From contig CADCUU010000061.1 of assembly GCA_902805995.1 (NCBI GenBank), positions 1-8,104 of the forward strand: 8,104 nucleotides of DNA. The letters are read 5' to 3'. This document shows, piece after piece, positions 1 through 6,282 of this stretch. The DNA comes from an uncultured Rubellimicrobium sp. Lineage in GTDB: Bacteria > Pseudomonadota > Alphaproteobacteria > Rhodobacterales > Rhodobacteraceae. The notes beneath the pieces were generated by a model. It saw only the letters and a program-made list of their open reading frames with translations, did not search any database and had not been told where the DNA came from. Made by a program: the position numbers and the translations under genes. Each line of letters begins with the position of its first letter. Position 1 is the first letter of the stretch.

Positions 1-17
1 ATACGGTGCGAGCGGCT

Positions 18-43
18 GTAGGGGGGAACAGAGCCCCTCCTAC
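18..43 (-). terminator. Possible terminator hairpin after pgi
   Basis: An inverted repeat (arms 18-26 and 34-43, with one unpaired base at 38, and a 7-base loop) lies about 20 bases beyond the pgi stop codon. In the minus-strand transcript it folds as a GC-rich stem of nine pairs. No uridine run follows, so intrinsic termination is uncertain. It could equally serve as a 3' stabilising structure or terminate a gene to the left of the window. Confidence 0.35.
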
Positions 44-62
44 GCTGGTAACTACTGTCGCC

Positions 63-1667
63 CTACGCTCCGTTCGTCCGCAGGAAGGCCACAAGCCCGG
101 CCGTCGAGGCGTCCTTCCCCTCGGTCCCCTGCTCGCCTTCCACCATGGGGGCAAGGGCGTTCGCGAGTTCCTTGCCGAGCTCGACTCCCCACTGGTCGAA
201 GCTGTTGATTCCGAGAACCACGCCTTCGACGAAGACCCGATGCTCATAAAGCGCGATGATCTGGCCGAGCGTGAACGGGTCGAGGATTGGATAGGCCAGC
301 GTCGTGGAGGGGCGGTTGCCCGGAAAAACGCGATGGGAGGCCTGCCGTTCAAGCTCCTCTCCAGTCAGCCCCTTGGCCGCCATGAGGCCGCGCGCCTCGT
401 CCATGGTCCGCCCGCGCATCAGCGCCTCGCTCTGCGCGAGGCAATTGGCGATGAGGAGGCGGTGCTGGTGGTCGAGCCCCTCCTCGTGTCCGCGGGCGGC
501 AACCAGGAACTCGCAGGGGATGACCCGCGTGCCCTGGTGGATGAGCTGGTAGAAGGCGTGCTGGCCGTTGGTCCCGGGCTCGCCCCAGACGACAGGGCCG
601 GACTGCACGGGCAGCGGCGTTCCGTCCATGGCGACGCGCTTGCCGTTCGACTCCATCTCAAGCTGCTGGAGATAGGCGGGCAGCCGCATCAGCCGGTTGT
701 CATAGGGCAGCACGGCGCGGGTGGCGTAGCCGCAGATCTGGTTGTGCCAGATCCCCACGAGGGCGAGGAGCACGGGCATGTTCTCGTGCCAGTCTGCCGA
801 GCGGAAGTGGAGGTCCATGGCCTGACCGCCGCGCAGGAAGGCACGGAAGGCTTGCGGGCCTATGGCGAGCATCAGCGAAAGCCCGATGGGGCCCCACATG
901 GAGTAACGCCCGCCGACCCAGTCCTCGAAGCCGAAGACGCGTTCGGGCGCGATTCCGAAGGCGGCGGTCTTGTCGGCTGCGGTGGAGAGGGCCACGAACT
1001 GCCTGGCGGGGTCGGTGACCTTTTCGCTCATCCAGGCCTTGGCCGTGCGGGCGTTGGCCATGGTTTCCTGGGTCGTGAAGGTCTTGGAGGCGACGATCAC
1101 CAGCGTCGTCGCCGGATTGCAGGCGGACAGAACGTCGTGGATGTCGGCCGGGTCCACGTTGGACACGAAATGTGTCCGCGGTCCGTCGGCATAGGGGGCG
1201 AGCGCGATGGCGCCCATCTTGGGGCCGAGGTCCGAGCCGCCGATCCCGATGTTCACCACGTCGGTGTAGCGCCCGTCTTGGCCCCCCTCGCGCCCCTCGC
1301 GCACGGCATCGGCAAAGGCTTCCATGCGGCGCAGGGTGTCGAGAGTTCCGGGCAAGACGTCCTGGCCGTCCACCACGACGGGGCCGCCGTCGATGCTGCG
1401 CAGCGCCGTATGCAGCACGGCCCGGCCTTCGGTCTCGTTGATCCGCTCCCCCGCGAACATGGCGTCACGCTTGGCGGCGAGGTTCGACGCGTCGAGGAGC
1501 CCCCCGAGAAGCCGCAGCCCCTCGGCATCGAGGTTCGTCTTGGAGTAGTCGAGCAGGAGGTCGCCCAGGCGGACGGAGAAGGTCTCGGCCCGGGAGGGAT
1601 CGTCGAACAGGCTCAGGATTGTGCGGTCATGGACCGTCTCATGGTGCTGCCGCAGCGCGTCCCACAT
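63..1667 (-). CDS. pgi: Glucose-6-phosphate isomerase
   Basis: This cytoplasmic enzyme interconverts glucose 6-phosphate and fructose 6-phosphate. The protein has 534 residues, close to the 530-550 usual for the bacterial long form. Two SIS-type sugar-isomerase halves are visible. The first has [13 protein letters not shown] (139-151), SKTFTTQET (194-202) and the first family signature [14 protein letters not shown] (249-262). The second has MESNGK (338-343, presumed catalytic Glu339), GTNGQHAF (365-372, active-site His370) and the second signature ending GVELGK (494-499, Lys499). I chose the ATG at 1667 because upstream in-frame codons lie inside pgl and the family begins near this point. 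The stop of pgl and this ATG form TGAGATG, a one-base gap, with a GGAGAG ribosome-binding sequence inside the end of pgl. It is therefore probably translationally coupled and is the last gene of the zwf-pgl-pgi operon. No key residue is missing. Confidence 0.97.
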   Translation of the reverse strand: MWDALRQHHETVHDRTILSLFDDPSRAETFSVRLGDLLLDYSKTNLDAEGLRLLGGLLDASNLAAKRDAMFAGERINETEGRAVLHTALRSIDGGPVVVDGQDVLPGTLDTLRRMEAFADAVREGREGGQDGRYTDVVNIGIGGSDLGPKMGAIALAPYADGPRTHFVSNVDPADIHDVLSACNPATTLVIVASKTFTTQETMANARTAKAWMSEKVTDPARQFVALSTAADKTAAFGIAPERVFGFEDWVGGRYSMWGPIGLSLMLAIGPQAFRAFLRGGQAMDLHFRSADWHENMPVLLALVGIWHNQICGYATRAVLPYDNRLMRLPAYLQQLEMESNGKRVAMDGTPLPVQSGPVVWGEPGTNGQHAFYQLIHQGTRVIPCEFLVAARGHEEGLDHQHRLLIANCLAQSEALMRGRTMDEARGLMAAKGLTGEELERQASHRVFPGNRPSTTLAYPILDPFTLGQIIALYEHRVFVEGVVLGINSFDQWGVELGKELANALAPMVEGEQGTEGKDASTAGLVAFLRTNGA

Positions 1668-1668
1668 C

Positions 1669-2346
1669 TCAGCTCTCCGCCCAGTGAACGATGGACCCCT
1701 TGAGGAGCGCCGCAACGGGCGCCTCCTCCGGGGTCAGGGTCAGGGTCCGGGCCCGGTCCAGCGCCTCGCGCTTCTCCGGGCCGGTGATGACGATATGGCG
1801 CGAGATGGCGCGGCCTAGGACGGCGGCGGACAGGGTCACCCGCGGCTCCGGCGCGCCGGGGGCGCGCATGGGCACAAGGATGTGGTCGCCGGTCAGCGCG
1901 TCCTCCAGCCGGTCGGCGCCAGGGAAGATGGAGGCGGTGTGCATGTCCGTCCCCATGCCTAAGAGGCAGGTGGTCAGGGGCAGCATCTCCGAGATCGCCT
2001 CGGCCAGATCGGGGATGCCCTCCTCCGGCGTCTCGGTCGGGGCGTAGAGCGGCAGATAGCGTGCGACCGCGGCCTTGCCGACCAGAAGGCGCTGCCGGAG
2101 GAGGCGCGTGTTGGACCGGGGGGATTCCTCGGGCACCCAACGTTCGTCCGTCAGCATGACCGACACGCGGTCCCAGTCGAGATCGGCCCCGCAGAGCGAG
2201 TCGAAGATCGGCCCCGGCGTGGTGCCGCCCGGAACGGCTATGGAAGCCGTGTCCGACGATTGCAGCGCCTGACGAAGCTCCCCCGCGAGGCGCTGGGCGA
2301 GTTCCATCATCATCATCTCGGAGTCGGCGTAAGTGACGAGTTCCAT
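1669..2346 (-). CDS. pgl: 6-phosphogluconolactonase
   Basis: The enzyme hydrolyses 6-phosphogluconolactone, the product of Zwf, to 6-phosphogluconate in the cytoplasm. The 225-residue length is typical of the NagB/RpiA/DevB-type family. Motifs in order are PGGTTP (39-44, sugar-phosphate binding), TDERWV (66-71) and [13 protein letters not shown] (130-142), containing the presumed catalytic His136. The canonical form of the last motif is GxDGHTAS; here methionine replaces the glycine before the histidine, a variant I recall from related alphaproteobacterial proteins. An odd run of four methionines (11-14, four ATG codons at 2305-2316) offers alternative starts. The ATG at 2346 is preferred because an AGGA sequence sits just upstream and the family starts there. 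It follows zwf by 54 bp and precedes pgi by one base, so all three are probably co-transcribed. Confidence 0.95.
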   Translation of the reverse strand: MELVTYADSEMMMMELAQRLAGELRQALQSSDTASIAVPGGTTPGPIFDSLCGADLDWDRVSVMLTDERWVPEESPRSNTRLLRQRLLVGKAAVARYLPLYAPTETPEEGIPDLAEAISEMLPLTTCLLGMGTDMHTASIFPGADRLEDALTGDHILVPMRAPGAPEPRVTLSAAVLGRAISRHIVITGPEKREALDRARTLTLTPEEAPVAALLKGSIVHWAES

Positions 2347-2400
2347 GATTCCTGTCCCGTTGCGCGGCCCGGCGGAGGATAGCGGGCGCCGCCCGTTCGC

Positions 2401-3855
2401 CTAGCCCCTGATCTCGCGCCAGCGCCGCCCGTCGCGATGCAGGAGCATCAGCGCGTCGTCGGGGCCCGCGCTGCCGGGATCGTAAAGCTTGGGCACGTCG
2501 TTGCGTTTCTCCCACCCGGCAATGATCGGGTCTGTCCAAGTCCAAGCGGCCTCCACCTCGTCGCCGCGCATGAAGAGCGTCTGGTTGCCGCGGATCACGT
2601 CCATGATGAGCCGTTCGTAGGCGTCGGGAATCTCCCGCGCTTCCTCGCCCAGGGCGTCGGCGAAGGTCATGTCGAGCGGGCGGTCGATGAGGCGCATGCC
2701 CCCCGGCCCGGGCTCCTTGATCGTCACGGTCAGGTCGATGCCTTCGTTGGGCTGAAGGCGGATCGACAGGATGTTGCGGTGCCGCTTCTCGTCGCCTTCG
2801 AAGATCGAGTGGCCGAGGTCCTTGAAGACGACCGCGATCTCGCTGTGGCGGGCGCGGAGCTTCTTGCCGGTGCGCAGGTAGAAGGGGACGCCGGTCCAGC
2901 GCCAGTTCGCGATCTCCGCTCGGATCGCGATGAAGCTTTCGGTGAAGGTGCGGGGGCTGCCGGCCTCCTCGCGGTAGGACGGACGCTCCCCGTCCGAATC
3001 GTACTGGCCCCGGACCACGTGATGCGCCGGAACCGGCTGGAGCGCGCGGATGACCTTGAGCTTCTCGTCGCGGACCGCCTCGGCCTCGAACCGGCTCGGC
3101 GGCTCCATCGCAATTAGGCAGAGGAGCTGCATGAGATGGTTCTGGACCATGTCCCGCATGGCACCGGACTTGTCGTAGTAGCTGCCGCGCCCCTCGACCC
3201 CGACCGTCTCGGCCACGGTGATCTGGATGTGGTCGATGTAGTGATTGTTCCACAGGGGCTCAAAGAGGACGTTGCCGAAGCGGACGGCCATGAGGTTCTG
3301 GACCGTCTCCTTCCCGAGGTAGTGGTCGATCCGGTAGATCTGATCCTCGTGGAAGTGCTCGGCCAGCATGCGGTTCAGGGCGCGCGCACTCTCGAAATCC
3401 CGGCCGAAAGGCTTCTCGACCACAAGGCGGGACTGGGCGTTGGCGATGCCGTGCTGGTGCAGCCGTTCGGCCAGCGGCCCGAACAGCGCGGGCGCGACGG
3501 AGAAGTAGAAGGCGCGGACCACGCCGTCGCGCATCAGGCCGGCGAGGCTGGACCAGCCCTCCTCCACCGTCGCGTCCACCGACACGTAGTCGAGCCGTTC
3601 GAGGAAGGACCCGAGCCCGGCTTCGTCCTGAGCCTCGGCGCCGCCGAATTCCTGAATGCCGGCCCGTACCATCTCGCGGTAGCCATCGGCGTCGAGCGCG
3701 CCGCGCGCGGCCCCGATGATGCGCGAATCGGCCGTCATCTGCCCGCTCAGGAAGCGGCGGAACAGGCCGGGCAGGATCTTGCGGCGGGCAAGATCGCCCG
3801 TGCCGCCAAAGATCACGAGGTCGAAAGGCTCGACCGGGATGACGCGCGAGGCCAT
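2401..3855 (-). CDS. zwf: Glucose-6-phosphate 1-dehydrogenase
   Basis: Zwf oxidises glucose 6-phosphate to 6-phosphogluconolactone with NADP+ (or NAD+), the entry to the oxidative pentose phosphate and Entner-Doudoroff routes. The 484-residue length matches the family. The N-terminal Rossmann domain carries the nucleotide-binding motif GGTGDLA (17-23). EKPFG is at 147-151, and the substrate-binding signature RIDHYLGKE is at 175-183 with His178 and Lys182. The presumed catalytic base His240 sits in QNHLMQ, at the same number as in the Leuconostoc enzyme. The ATG at 3855 has GGAG six bases upstream and follows an 18-bp palindrome that looks like an operator. As first gene of the zwf-pgl-pgi operon it probably sets expression of all three. 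Whether it prefers NADP+ or NAD+ cannot be read with confidence here. Confidence 0.97.
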   Translation of the reverse strand: MASRVIPVEPFDLVIFGGTGDLARRKILPGLFRRFLSGQMTADSRIIGAARGALDADGYREMVRAGIQEFGGAEAQDEAGLGSFLERLDYVSVDATVEEGWSSLAGLMRDGVVRAFYFSVAPALFGPLAERLHQHGIANAQSRLVVEKPFGRDFESARALNRMLAEHFHEDQIYRIDHYLGKETVQNLMAVRFGNVLFEPLWNNHYIDHIQITVAETVGVEGRGSYYDKSGAMRDMVQNHLMQLLCLIAMEPPSRFEAEAVRDEKLKVIRALQPVPAHHVVRGQYDSDGERPSYREEAGSPRTFTESFIAIRAEIANWRWTGVPFYLRTGKKLRARHSEIAVVFKDLGHSIFEGDEKRHRNILSIRLQPNEGIDLTVTIKEPGPGGMRLIDRPLDMTFADALGEEAREIPDAYERLIMDVIRGNQTLFMRGDEVEAAWTWTDPIIAGWEKRNDVPKLYDPGSAGPDDALMLLHRDGRRWREIRG

Positions 3856-3867
3856 GGGACACTCCGT

Positions 3868-3885
3868 TCCGTTAGCGCTAACGGA
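3868..3885 (-). promoter_or_regulatory. Palindromic operator upstream of zwf (LacI-family type)
   Basis: TCCGTTAGCGCTAACGGA is a perfect 18-bp palindrome ending 12 bases before the zwf ATG and directly abutting its ribosome binding site. LacI/GalR-family repressors typically bind even palindromes with a central CG, and the TTAGCGCTAA core resembles sites known for gluconate-type and other sugar regulators. Its position, downstream of any usable promoter, fits repression by blocking elongation or initiation. The regulator gene is not in this window, so the family assignment and the ligand are inference. Confidence 0.7.
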
Positions 3886-3923
3886 CCCCTATCCTGCAGC
3901 GGCGGCGGCGTCCAGTCTGGGGC

Positions 3924-3952
3924 TTCCTTGGCCCCGCCCGTCCGCTTGTCAA
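3924..3952 (-). promoter_or_regulatory. Tentative zwf promoter
   Basis: A perfect TTGACA (3947-3952, read on the minus strand) is followed, with a 17-base spacer, by the weak -10 candidate AAGGAA (3924-3929). Housekeeping promoters of alphaproteobacteria conserve the -35 element more strongly than the -10. The start point would lie about 30 bases upstream of the palindromic operator. The TTGACA also falls in the loop of an inverted repeat (3937-3943 with 3953-3959), so it may be coincidental. Confidence 0.35.
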
Positions 3953-3959
3953 GGACGGG
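3937..3959 (-). terminator. Hairpin after mgtC-like gene
   Basis: Arms CCCGTCC and GGACGGG (7 bp, perfect) enclose a 9-base loop about 50 bases beyond the stop of the MgtC-family gene. It could end that transcript and insulate the zwf operon, but no uridine run follows. It overlaps the candidate zwf -35 element, so the two readings compete. Confidence 0.3.
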
Positions 3960-4010
3960 ACGGGTCGCTGTGGGGCTCCGGCCCTATCTCGGGCGGGTCA
4001 AGGCGTTGCC

Positions 4011-4733
4011 TCAGCCCTCCTCCACTGCGTCCCAGCGCACGCGGGCCAGGCCTGGCTCCGCCGCGAGCCGGGCGAGCGCCTGATCGATGATGGCGGGCGT
4101 GGCGGCCTCGCCTGCCACGTCGGCCACGATGTCGAGCATGGTCCGGTCGGCGGAAGGCCGTACGGTGATCTCCGAGAGGTGAAGGCCGGTCAGCGCAAAG
4201 GTGCGCAGGAGGAAGGCCCGCACTTCGCCCTCGCGGGACGTGTCGCAGGTGACGGAGACCTGATAGTGGCGCAGCAGCGGCTGCCCGGCCAGCGTGTGGC
4301 GCTTGATCCATTTCACGAGCGGCCGCAGCCCGAGATTGATGAAGACCACGAACGCCGTGAGAGTCCCGGCGAAAGGCCAGGCCCCTGCCCCCGCCATCAT
4401 TCCCACCCCCGCAGAGCACCAAAGCGTGGCCGCGGTGTTCAGGCCATAGACCGTGAACCCGTCGCGGAAGATGATCCCTGCCCCCAGAAAGCCAATGCCG
4501 GACACGATCTGCGCCGCGACGCGGGTGGGGCTCACCTCGTCGGGAAAAAGGCCGGAGAAGATCACGAAAGCCGCCGCGCCCAGCGCGACCAGCGCGTTGG
4601 TGCGCAGCCCCGCCATGCGCTGGCGGATCTGCCTCTCGGACCCGATCAGAGCGCCGCAGAGCATGGCGACCGCAAGGTTCAGGGCCGCATTCTGAAGCGG
4701 CACGGACGGAAACGGCAGGGGAAACAGGTCCAT
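4011..4733 (-). CDS. MgtC/SapB-family inner-membrane protein
   Basis: The 240-residue protein has the two-part architecture of MgtC. A hydrophobic N-terminal domain of about five membrane segments (roughly 13-140) is followed by a soluble C-terminal domain (about 145-240) of the length and ACT-like appearance seen in full-length MgtC. Family motifs are clear: GSERQIRQ (31-38), AGLRTNALV (41-49), SGIGFLGAGIIFR (78-90) and GLNTAATLW (97-105). MgtC proteins are linked to growth in low magnesium, acid adaptation and, in pathogens, modulation of F-type ATP synthase; the role here is unknown. The start is the ATG at 4733, which lies in a 12-bp palindrome and has only a weak ribosome binding site. 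The gene is divergent from the small acidic-protein gene and 155 bp upstream of zwf in the same direction. I see no magnesium-sensing leader. Confidence 0.9.
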   Translation of the reverse strand: MDLFPLPFPSVPLQNAALNLAVAMLCGALIGSERQIRQRMAGLRTNALVALGAAAFVIFSGLFPDEVSPTRVAAQIVSGIGFLGAGIIFRDGFTVYGLNTAATLWCSAGVGMMAGAGAWPFAGTLTAFVVFINLGLRPLVKWIKRHTLAGQPLLRHYQVSVTCDTSREGEVRAFLLRTFALTGLHLSEITVRPSADRTMLDIVADVAGEAATPAIIDQALARLAAEPGLARVRWDAVEEG

Positions 4734-4920
4734 GGATCCATGTCAGGTCCGCGAATGAACGGAGTCAAGGCAGGCCGCCCGCGCCGTTGGTCGCTAACTC
4801 CGAGGCTGGGTCTTGGGAGGACGGTCGGCGCGCTTGCGCGCAGTGCACGGGCGGCACGCGAACCCGCGCGCGGCAGGCGCGTTCCTCGTGTGAACGACCA
4901 TCATCAGAGGAGCCCTAGCC
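4734..4920. other. Divergent intergenic region, MgtC-like gene / small acidic protein
   Basis: This 187-bp spacer must hold the promoters of both divergent genes. On the minus strand a TTGACT begins at 4769, about 35 bases upstream of the MgtC-like start, but no good -10 follows. I found no general-stress EcfG-type GGAAC/CGTT pair on either strand. A GCGCGC-TT-GCGCGC inverted repeat lies at 4828-4841. No ORF here looks coding. Confidence 0.4.
4906..4912 (+). promoter_or_regulatory. Ribosome binding site of small acidic-protein gene
   Basis: AGAGGAG lies eight bases before the GTG at 4921. It is a near-consensus Shine-Dalgarno sequence at ideal spacing and decides the non-ATG start of this short gene. 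Confidence 0.75.
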
Positions 4921-5121
4921 GTGAGCACGAGCAAGCATCCGAAGACCCACACGCCCAGCGACGCAGACCTCAAGGGCAATCCCGGCATCGGGACGTCTGC
5001 GGGGACGGCGACCGAAGGCGACGACCTCGATGGCGACAACACGTTCGAAGGCGACGTTATGAACGACGTGACGCCCGAGGGCGGCGTGAACCCCGACCAG
5101 CGTGGCCGGACCAATAAATGA
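4921..5121 (+). CDS. Small acidic hydrophilic protein of unknown function
   Basis: This is a 66-residue protein read from a GTG start. It has 12 Asp/Glu, four Lys, two Arg, no cysteine, no tryptophan or tyrosine, one phenylalanine and many Gly, Thr, Asn and Pro. That composition predicts an acidic, soluble, largely disordered chain with no signal peptide or membrane segment. The blocks LKGNPGIG (17-24), NTFEGDVMND (40-49), TPEGGVNPDQ (51-60) and RGRTNK (61-66) resemble, from memory, short uncharacterised alphaproteobacterial proteins with the same GENT...GDV.ND.TPEGGV...GRTN pattern; I cannot confirm this without a search. Support for coding: a strong ribosome binding site, about 83% GC at third codon positions, and a hairpin 12 bases after the stop. 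It is the only confident plus-strand gene in the window, divergent from the MgtC-like gene and convergent with the HNH gene. Function is unknown; a stress-protection role is speculation. Confidence 0.75.
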   Translation: MSTSKHPKTHTPSDADLKGNPGIGTSAGTATEGDDLDGDNTFEGDVMNDVTPEGGVNPDQRGRTNK

Positions 5122-5133
5122 TCGCGTGAGAAC

Positions 5134-5156
5134 TCCGGGCGGGGTTCCCGCCCGGA
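5134..5156 (+). terminator. GC-rich hairpin after small acidic-protein gene
   Basis: Two perfect 10-base arms (5134-5143 and 5147-5156) around a three-base loop form a very stable stem starting 12 bases after the stop codon. Position and strength suggest a terminator or 3' stabiliser. There is no following T run. Confidence 0.55.
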
Positions 5157-5497
5157 TCCCGGCGAGAAGTTGCGAGATCGCACGTCTTGATCGTGGGCCC
5201 ATCGCATATTAGCGGGCCGGGACTTTCATGGGATAGCAACCTTTGTTCCGGGTTGAATGCCTTTGACCGATTTTTAGTGTCGCAGACGGCCTAGTGTCGA
5301 AGCTCGCATGCCGCTGCCTCGTAGTTTTGCAGCACTGCCGGCGCAGCCCCAGAAGCACGCTCGGTCCGAGGCACTCGCAGAGTACGGACTTGGAGACTGC
5401 CGCGATCGAAGGATCGGATCGCGACCAAAGGGTCGGCTCACGACCCGGACGGCACAGATCGCGGGGCACTGGAAAACCTGTGAAGGCCACCGAACAG
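5157..5497. other. Convergent intergenic region without a convincing gene
   Basis: This 341-bp stretch between two convergent genes is less GC-rich than its surroundings, particularly at about 5210-5330. Open frames cross it (a 93-codon minus frame and the start of a 113-codon plus frame), but neither has a recognisable family, good codon bias or a ribosome binding site, and the plus frame continues antisense into the HNH gene. It contains a TAGTGTCG direct repeat (5275-5282 and 5292-5299, 17 bases apart) and a weak promoter-like pair on the plus strand (TTGAAT 5253-5258, TAGTGT 5275-5280). Two adjacent hairpins occupy 5401-5446. It could hold a small RNA, a decayed gene or only terminator sequence. 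Confidence 0.4.
5401..5446 (-). terminator. Tandem hairpins after HNH gene
   Basis: Reading the minus strand from the HNH stop, a hairpin GGGTCG-TGAGC-CGACCC (5430-5446) is followed directly by TTT. A second stem, CGCGATC/GATCGCG with a nine-base loop (5401-5423), comes next. The first begins about 50 bases after the stop and is a plausible weak intrinsic terminator; the second may be a backup or part of a structured RNA. Confidence 0.4.
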
Positions 5498-6064
5498 TCA
5501 GGTCGCCAGTTCAGAGTCCCAGTACAGGAAGTCGAGCCAGGTCTGGTGAAGGTCCTCGGTATAAGGCGCGAGGCGCTTCGCGATGGAGTCGAGCTGGAAC
5601 GGGCTCGGCTCGAAGGGCTGGCGAAGGAGCTTTAGGCCTGCTTGTTCCGGCGTCTTGCTGCCCTTGCGAAGGTTGTCCTCGCCGCAGCAGGCCACGATGT
5701 TGAGCCAGGCCGACCGGCCGCCTTTGCTGCGCGGGATCACGTGGTCGAAGGTGAGTTCCTTTGCCGGAAGGCGGCGTCCGCAATACTGGCAGGCGAATTC
5801 ATCGCGCAGGAACAGGTGGTATCGCGTGAACGCCACCTTGCGGCGCTTGCGGTACCGCTTGAGGGCCACGACGGAAGGGACCTCGAAGGTCCGGCTCGAG
5901 GTCCGGATGACGATGTCGTCGTAGGTCTTGACTTGGATGACGCGGTTCTGGACCACCGCGACAATCGCATCCTGCCAGCTGCAGACCGAGAGGGGCGCCC
6001 AACTGAGGGGCTGCATGTCCGCGTTGAGGACGAGTGTTCTAAGGTTGGCTTGGGCAATGTTCAC
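5498..6064 (-). CDS. HNH endonuclease-family protein
   Basis: A 188-residue protein of the McrA/Cas9-like HNH nuclease superfamily, in the widespread chromosomal group annotated simply as HNH endonuclease. It is not linked here to any restriction, phage or homing partner. An N-terminal region with LRTLVLNADMQPLSW (8-22) precedes the core: CQYC (92-95), FDHVIPRSKGG (106-116, His108), WLN (120-122, Asn122) and NLRKGSK (131-137, Asn131). The C-terminal LHQTWLDFLYWDSEL (172-186) is also typical of the group. The family normally has a second CxxC before that asparagine; here it reads CGEDN, so Asp130 replaces the fourth zinc-ligand cysteine. I place the start at the GTG at 6064: GGAG lies seven bases upstream and family similarity begins just after. 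A longer frame to 6142 adds an unconserved Pro/Arg-rich extension. The GTG overlaps the stop of a possible small upstream ORF (GTGA). The DNA substrate and cellular role are unknown. Confidence 0.88.
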   Translation of the reverse strand: MNIAQANLRTLVLNADMQPLSWAPLSVCSWQDAIVAVVQNRVIQVKTYDDIVIRTSSRTFEVPSVVALKRYRKRRKVAFTRYHLFLRDEFACQYCGRRLPAKELTFDHVIPRSKGGRSAWLNIVACCGEDNLRKGSKTPEQAGLKLLRQPFEPSPFQLDSIAKRLAPYTEDLHQTWLDFLYWDSELAT

Positions 6065-6267
6065 GATGCGGCTCCGACCGTGTCCGGGCGGCGACTTCGT
6101 TGGCCGGGGGGCCAGGGATGCTTCACCCGGGACCCGCTCCACCGCTTGGGACGACGGGCGCCGAACCTGTCCGGCGGCTCAACCCTCATCGGGCCGGGCC
6201 GGTCGGACCCCGCGGCATCCCGCATGATGCCGGTCGGGTCCTCCTGGTTCGCCTCTGGTCCCGTCAT
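6061..6267 (-). CDS. Possible small ORF coupled to HNH gene
   Basis: This 68-codon ATG frame ends in a TGA that overlaps the GTG start of the HNH gene (GTGA, four bases), the geometry of translational coupling. AAGGG lies ten bases before the ATG (6278-6282), and a promoter-like sequence lies about 40 bases upstream. Third-position GC is about 82%, in the range of real genes here, but first- and second-position GC are also high (about 71% and 68%), so the coding signal is modest. An in-frame TTG at 6276 could extend it by three residues. The peptide is rich in Pro, Arg and Gly, has no cysteine, signal peptide or membrane segment, and matches no family I know. It may instead be an untranslated leader of the HNH mRNA or a leader ORF whose translation matters more than its product. 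Confidence 0.35.
   Translation of the reverse strand: MTGPEANQEDPTGIMRDAAGSDRPGPMRVEPPDRFGARRPKRWSGSRVKHPWPPGQRSRRPDTVGAAS
6072..6075 (-). promoter_or_regulatory. Ribosome binding site deciding the HNH start
   Basis: GGAG lies seven bases before the GTG at 6064 on the minus strand. This supports the 188-residue form over the longer frame beginning at 6142. Confidence 0.6.
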
Positions 6268-6282
6268 GCTTTGCAAACCCTT

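Noticed and set aside
6..1703. 565-codon plus-strand open frame opposite pgi
   Set aside because: It is antisense to a clear pgi. Long antisense frames are expected in GC-rich genes with strong third-position bias, and the translation has no recognisable domain.
2305..2316. Four consecutive ATG codons as the true pgl start
   Set aside because: No ribosome binding site precedes them, and the upstream ATG at 2346 has an AGGA and matches the usual N-terminus of the family.
2383..2395. Hairpin between zwf and pgl as an operon terminator
   Set aside because: The stem is only five pairs, lacks a T run and lies in a 54-bp gap inside a conserved gene pair, so a terminator is unlikely.
1613..3253. 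546-codon minus-strand frame across pgl and the end of zwf
   Set aside because: It runs out of frame through two well-identified genes, and its Arg/Pro/His-rich translation is typical of a shadow frame.
3136..4083. 315-codon plus-strand frame opposite zwf and the MgtC-like gene
   Set aside because: It is antisense to two real genes, crosses the operator region and has no family resemblance.
4794..5207. 137-codon minus-strand frame opposite the small acidic-protein gene
   Set aside because: The plus-strand gene has a strong ribosome binding site and good codon bias; the minus frame has neither, although its Cys/Arg-rich end was briefly tempting as a zinc-binding peptide.
5457..5530. Possible tRNA around the end of the HNH gene
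   Set aside because: A sequence vaguely like a T-arm is present, but there is no acceptor-stem pairing, anticodon arm or conserved loop bases.
5498..6064. HNH gene as part of a restriction, homing or anti-phage system
   Set aside because: No methyltransferase, recombinase, phage gene, intron or defence partner is nearby, and the gene belongs to a widespread chromosomal HNH group. Calling it a defence system would be unsupported.
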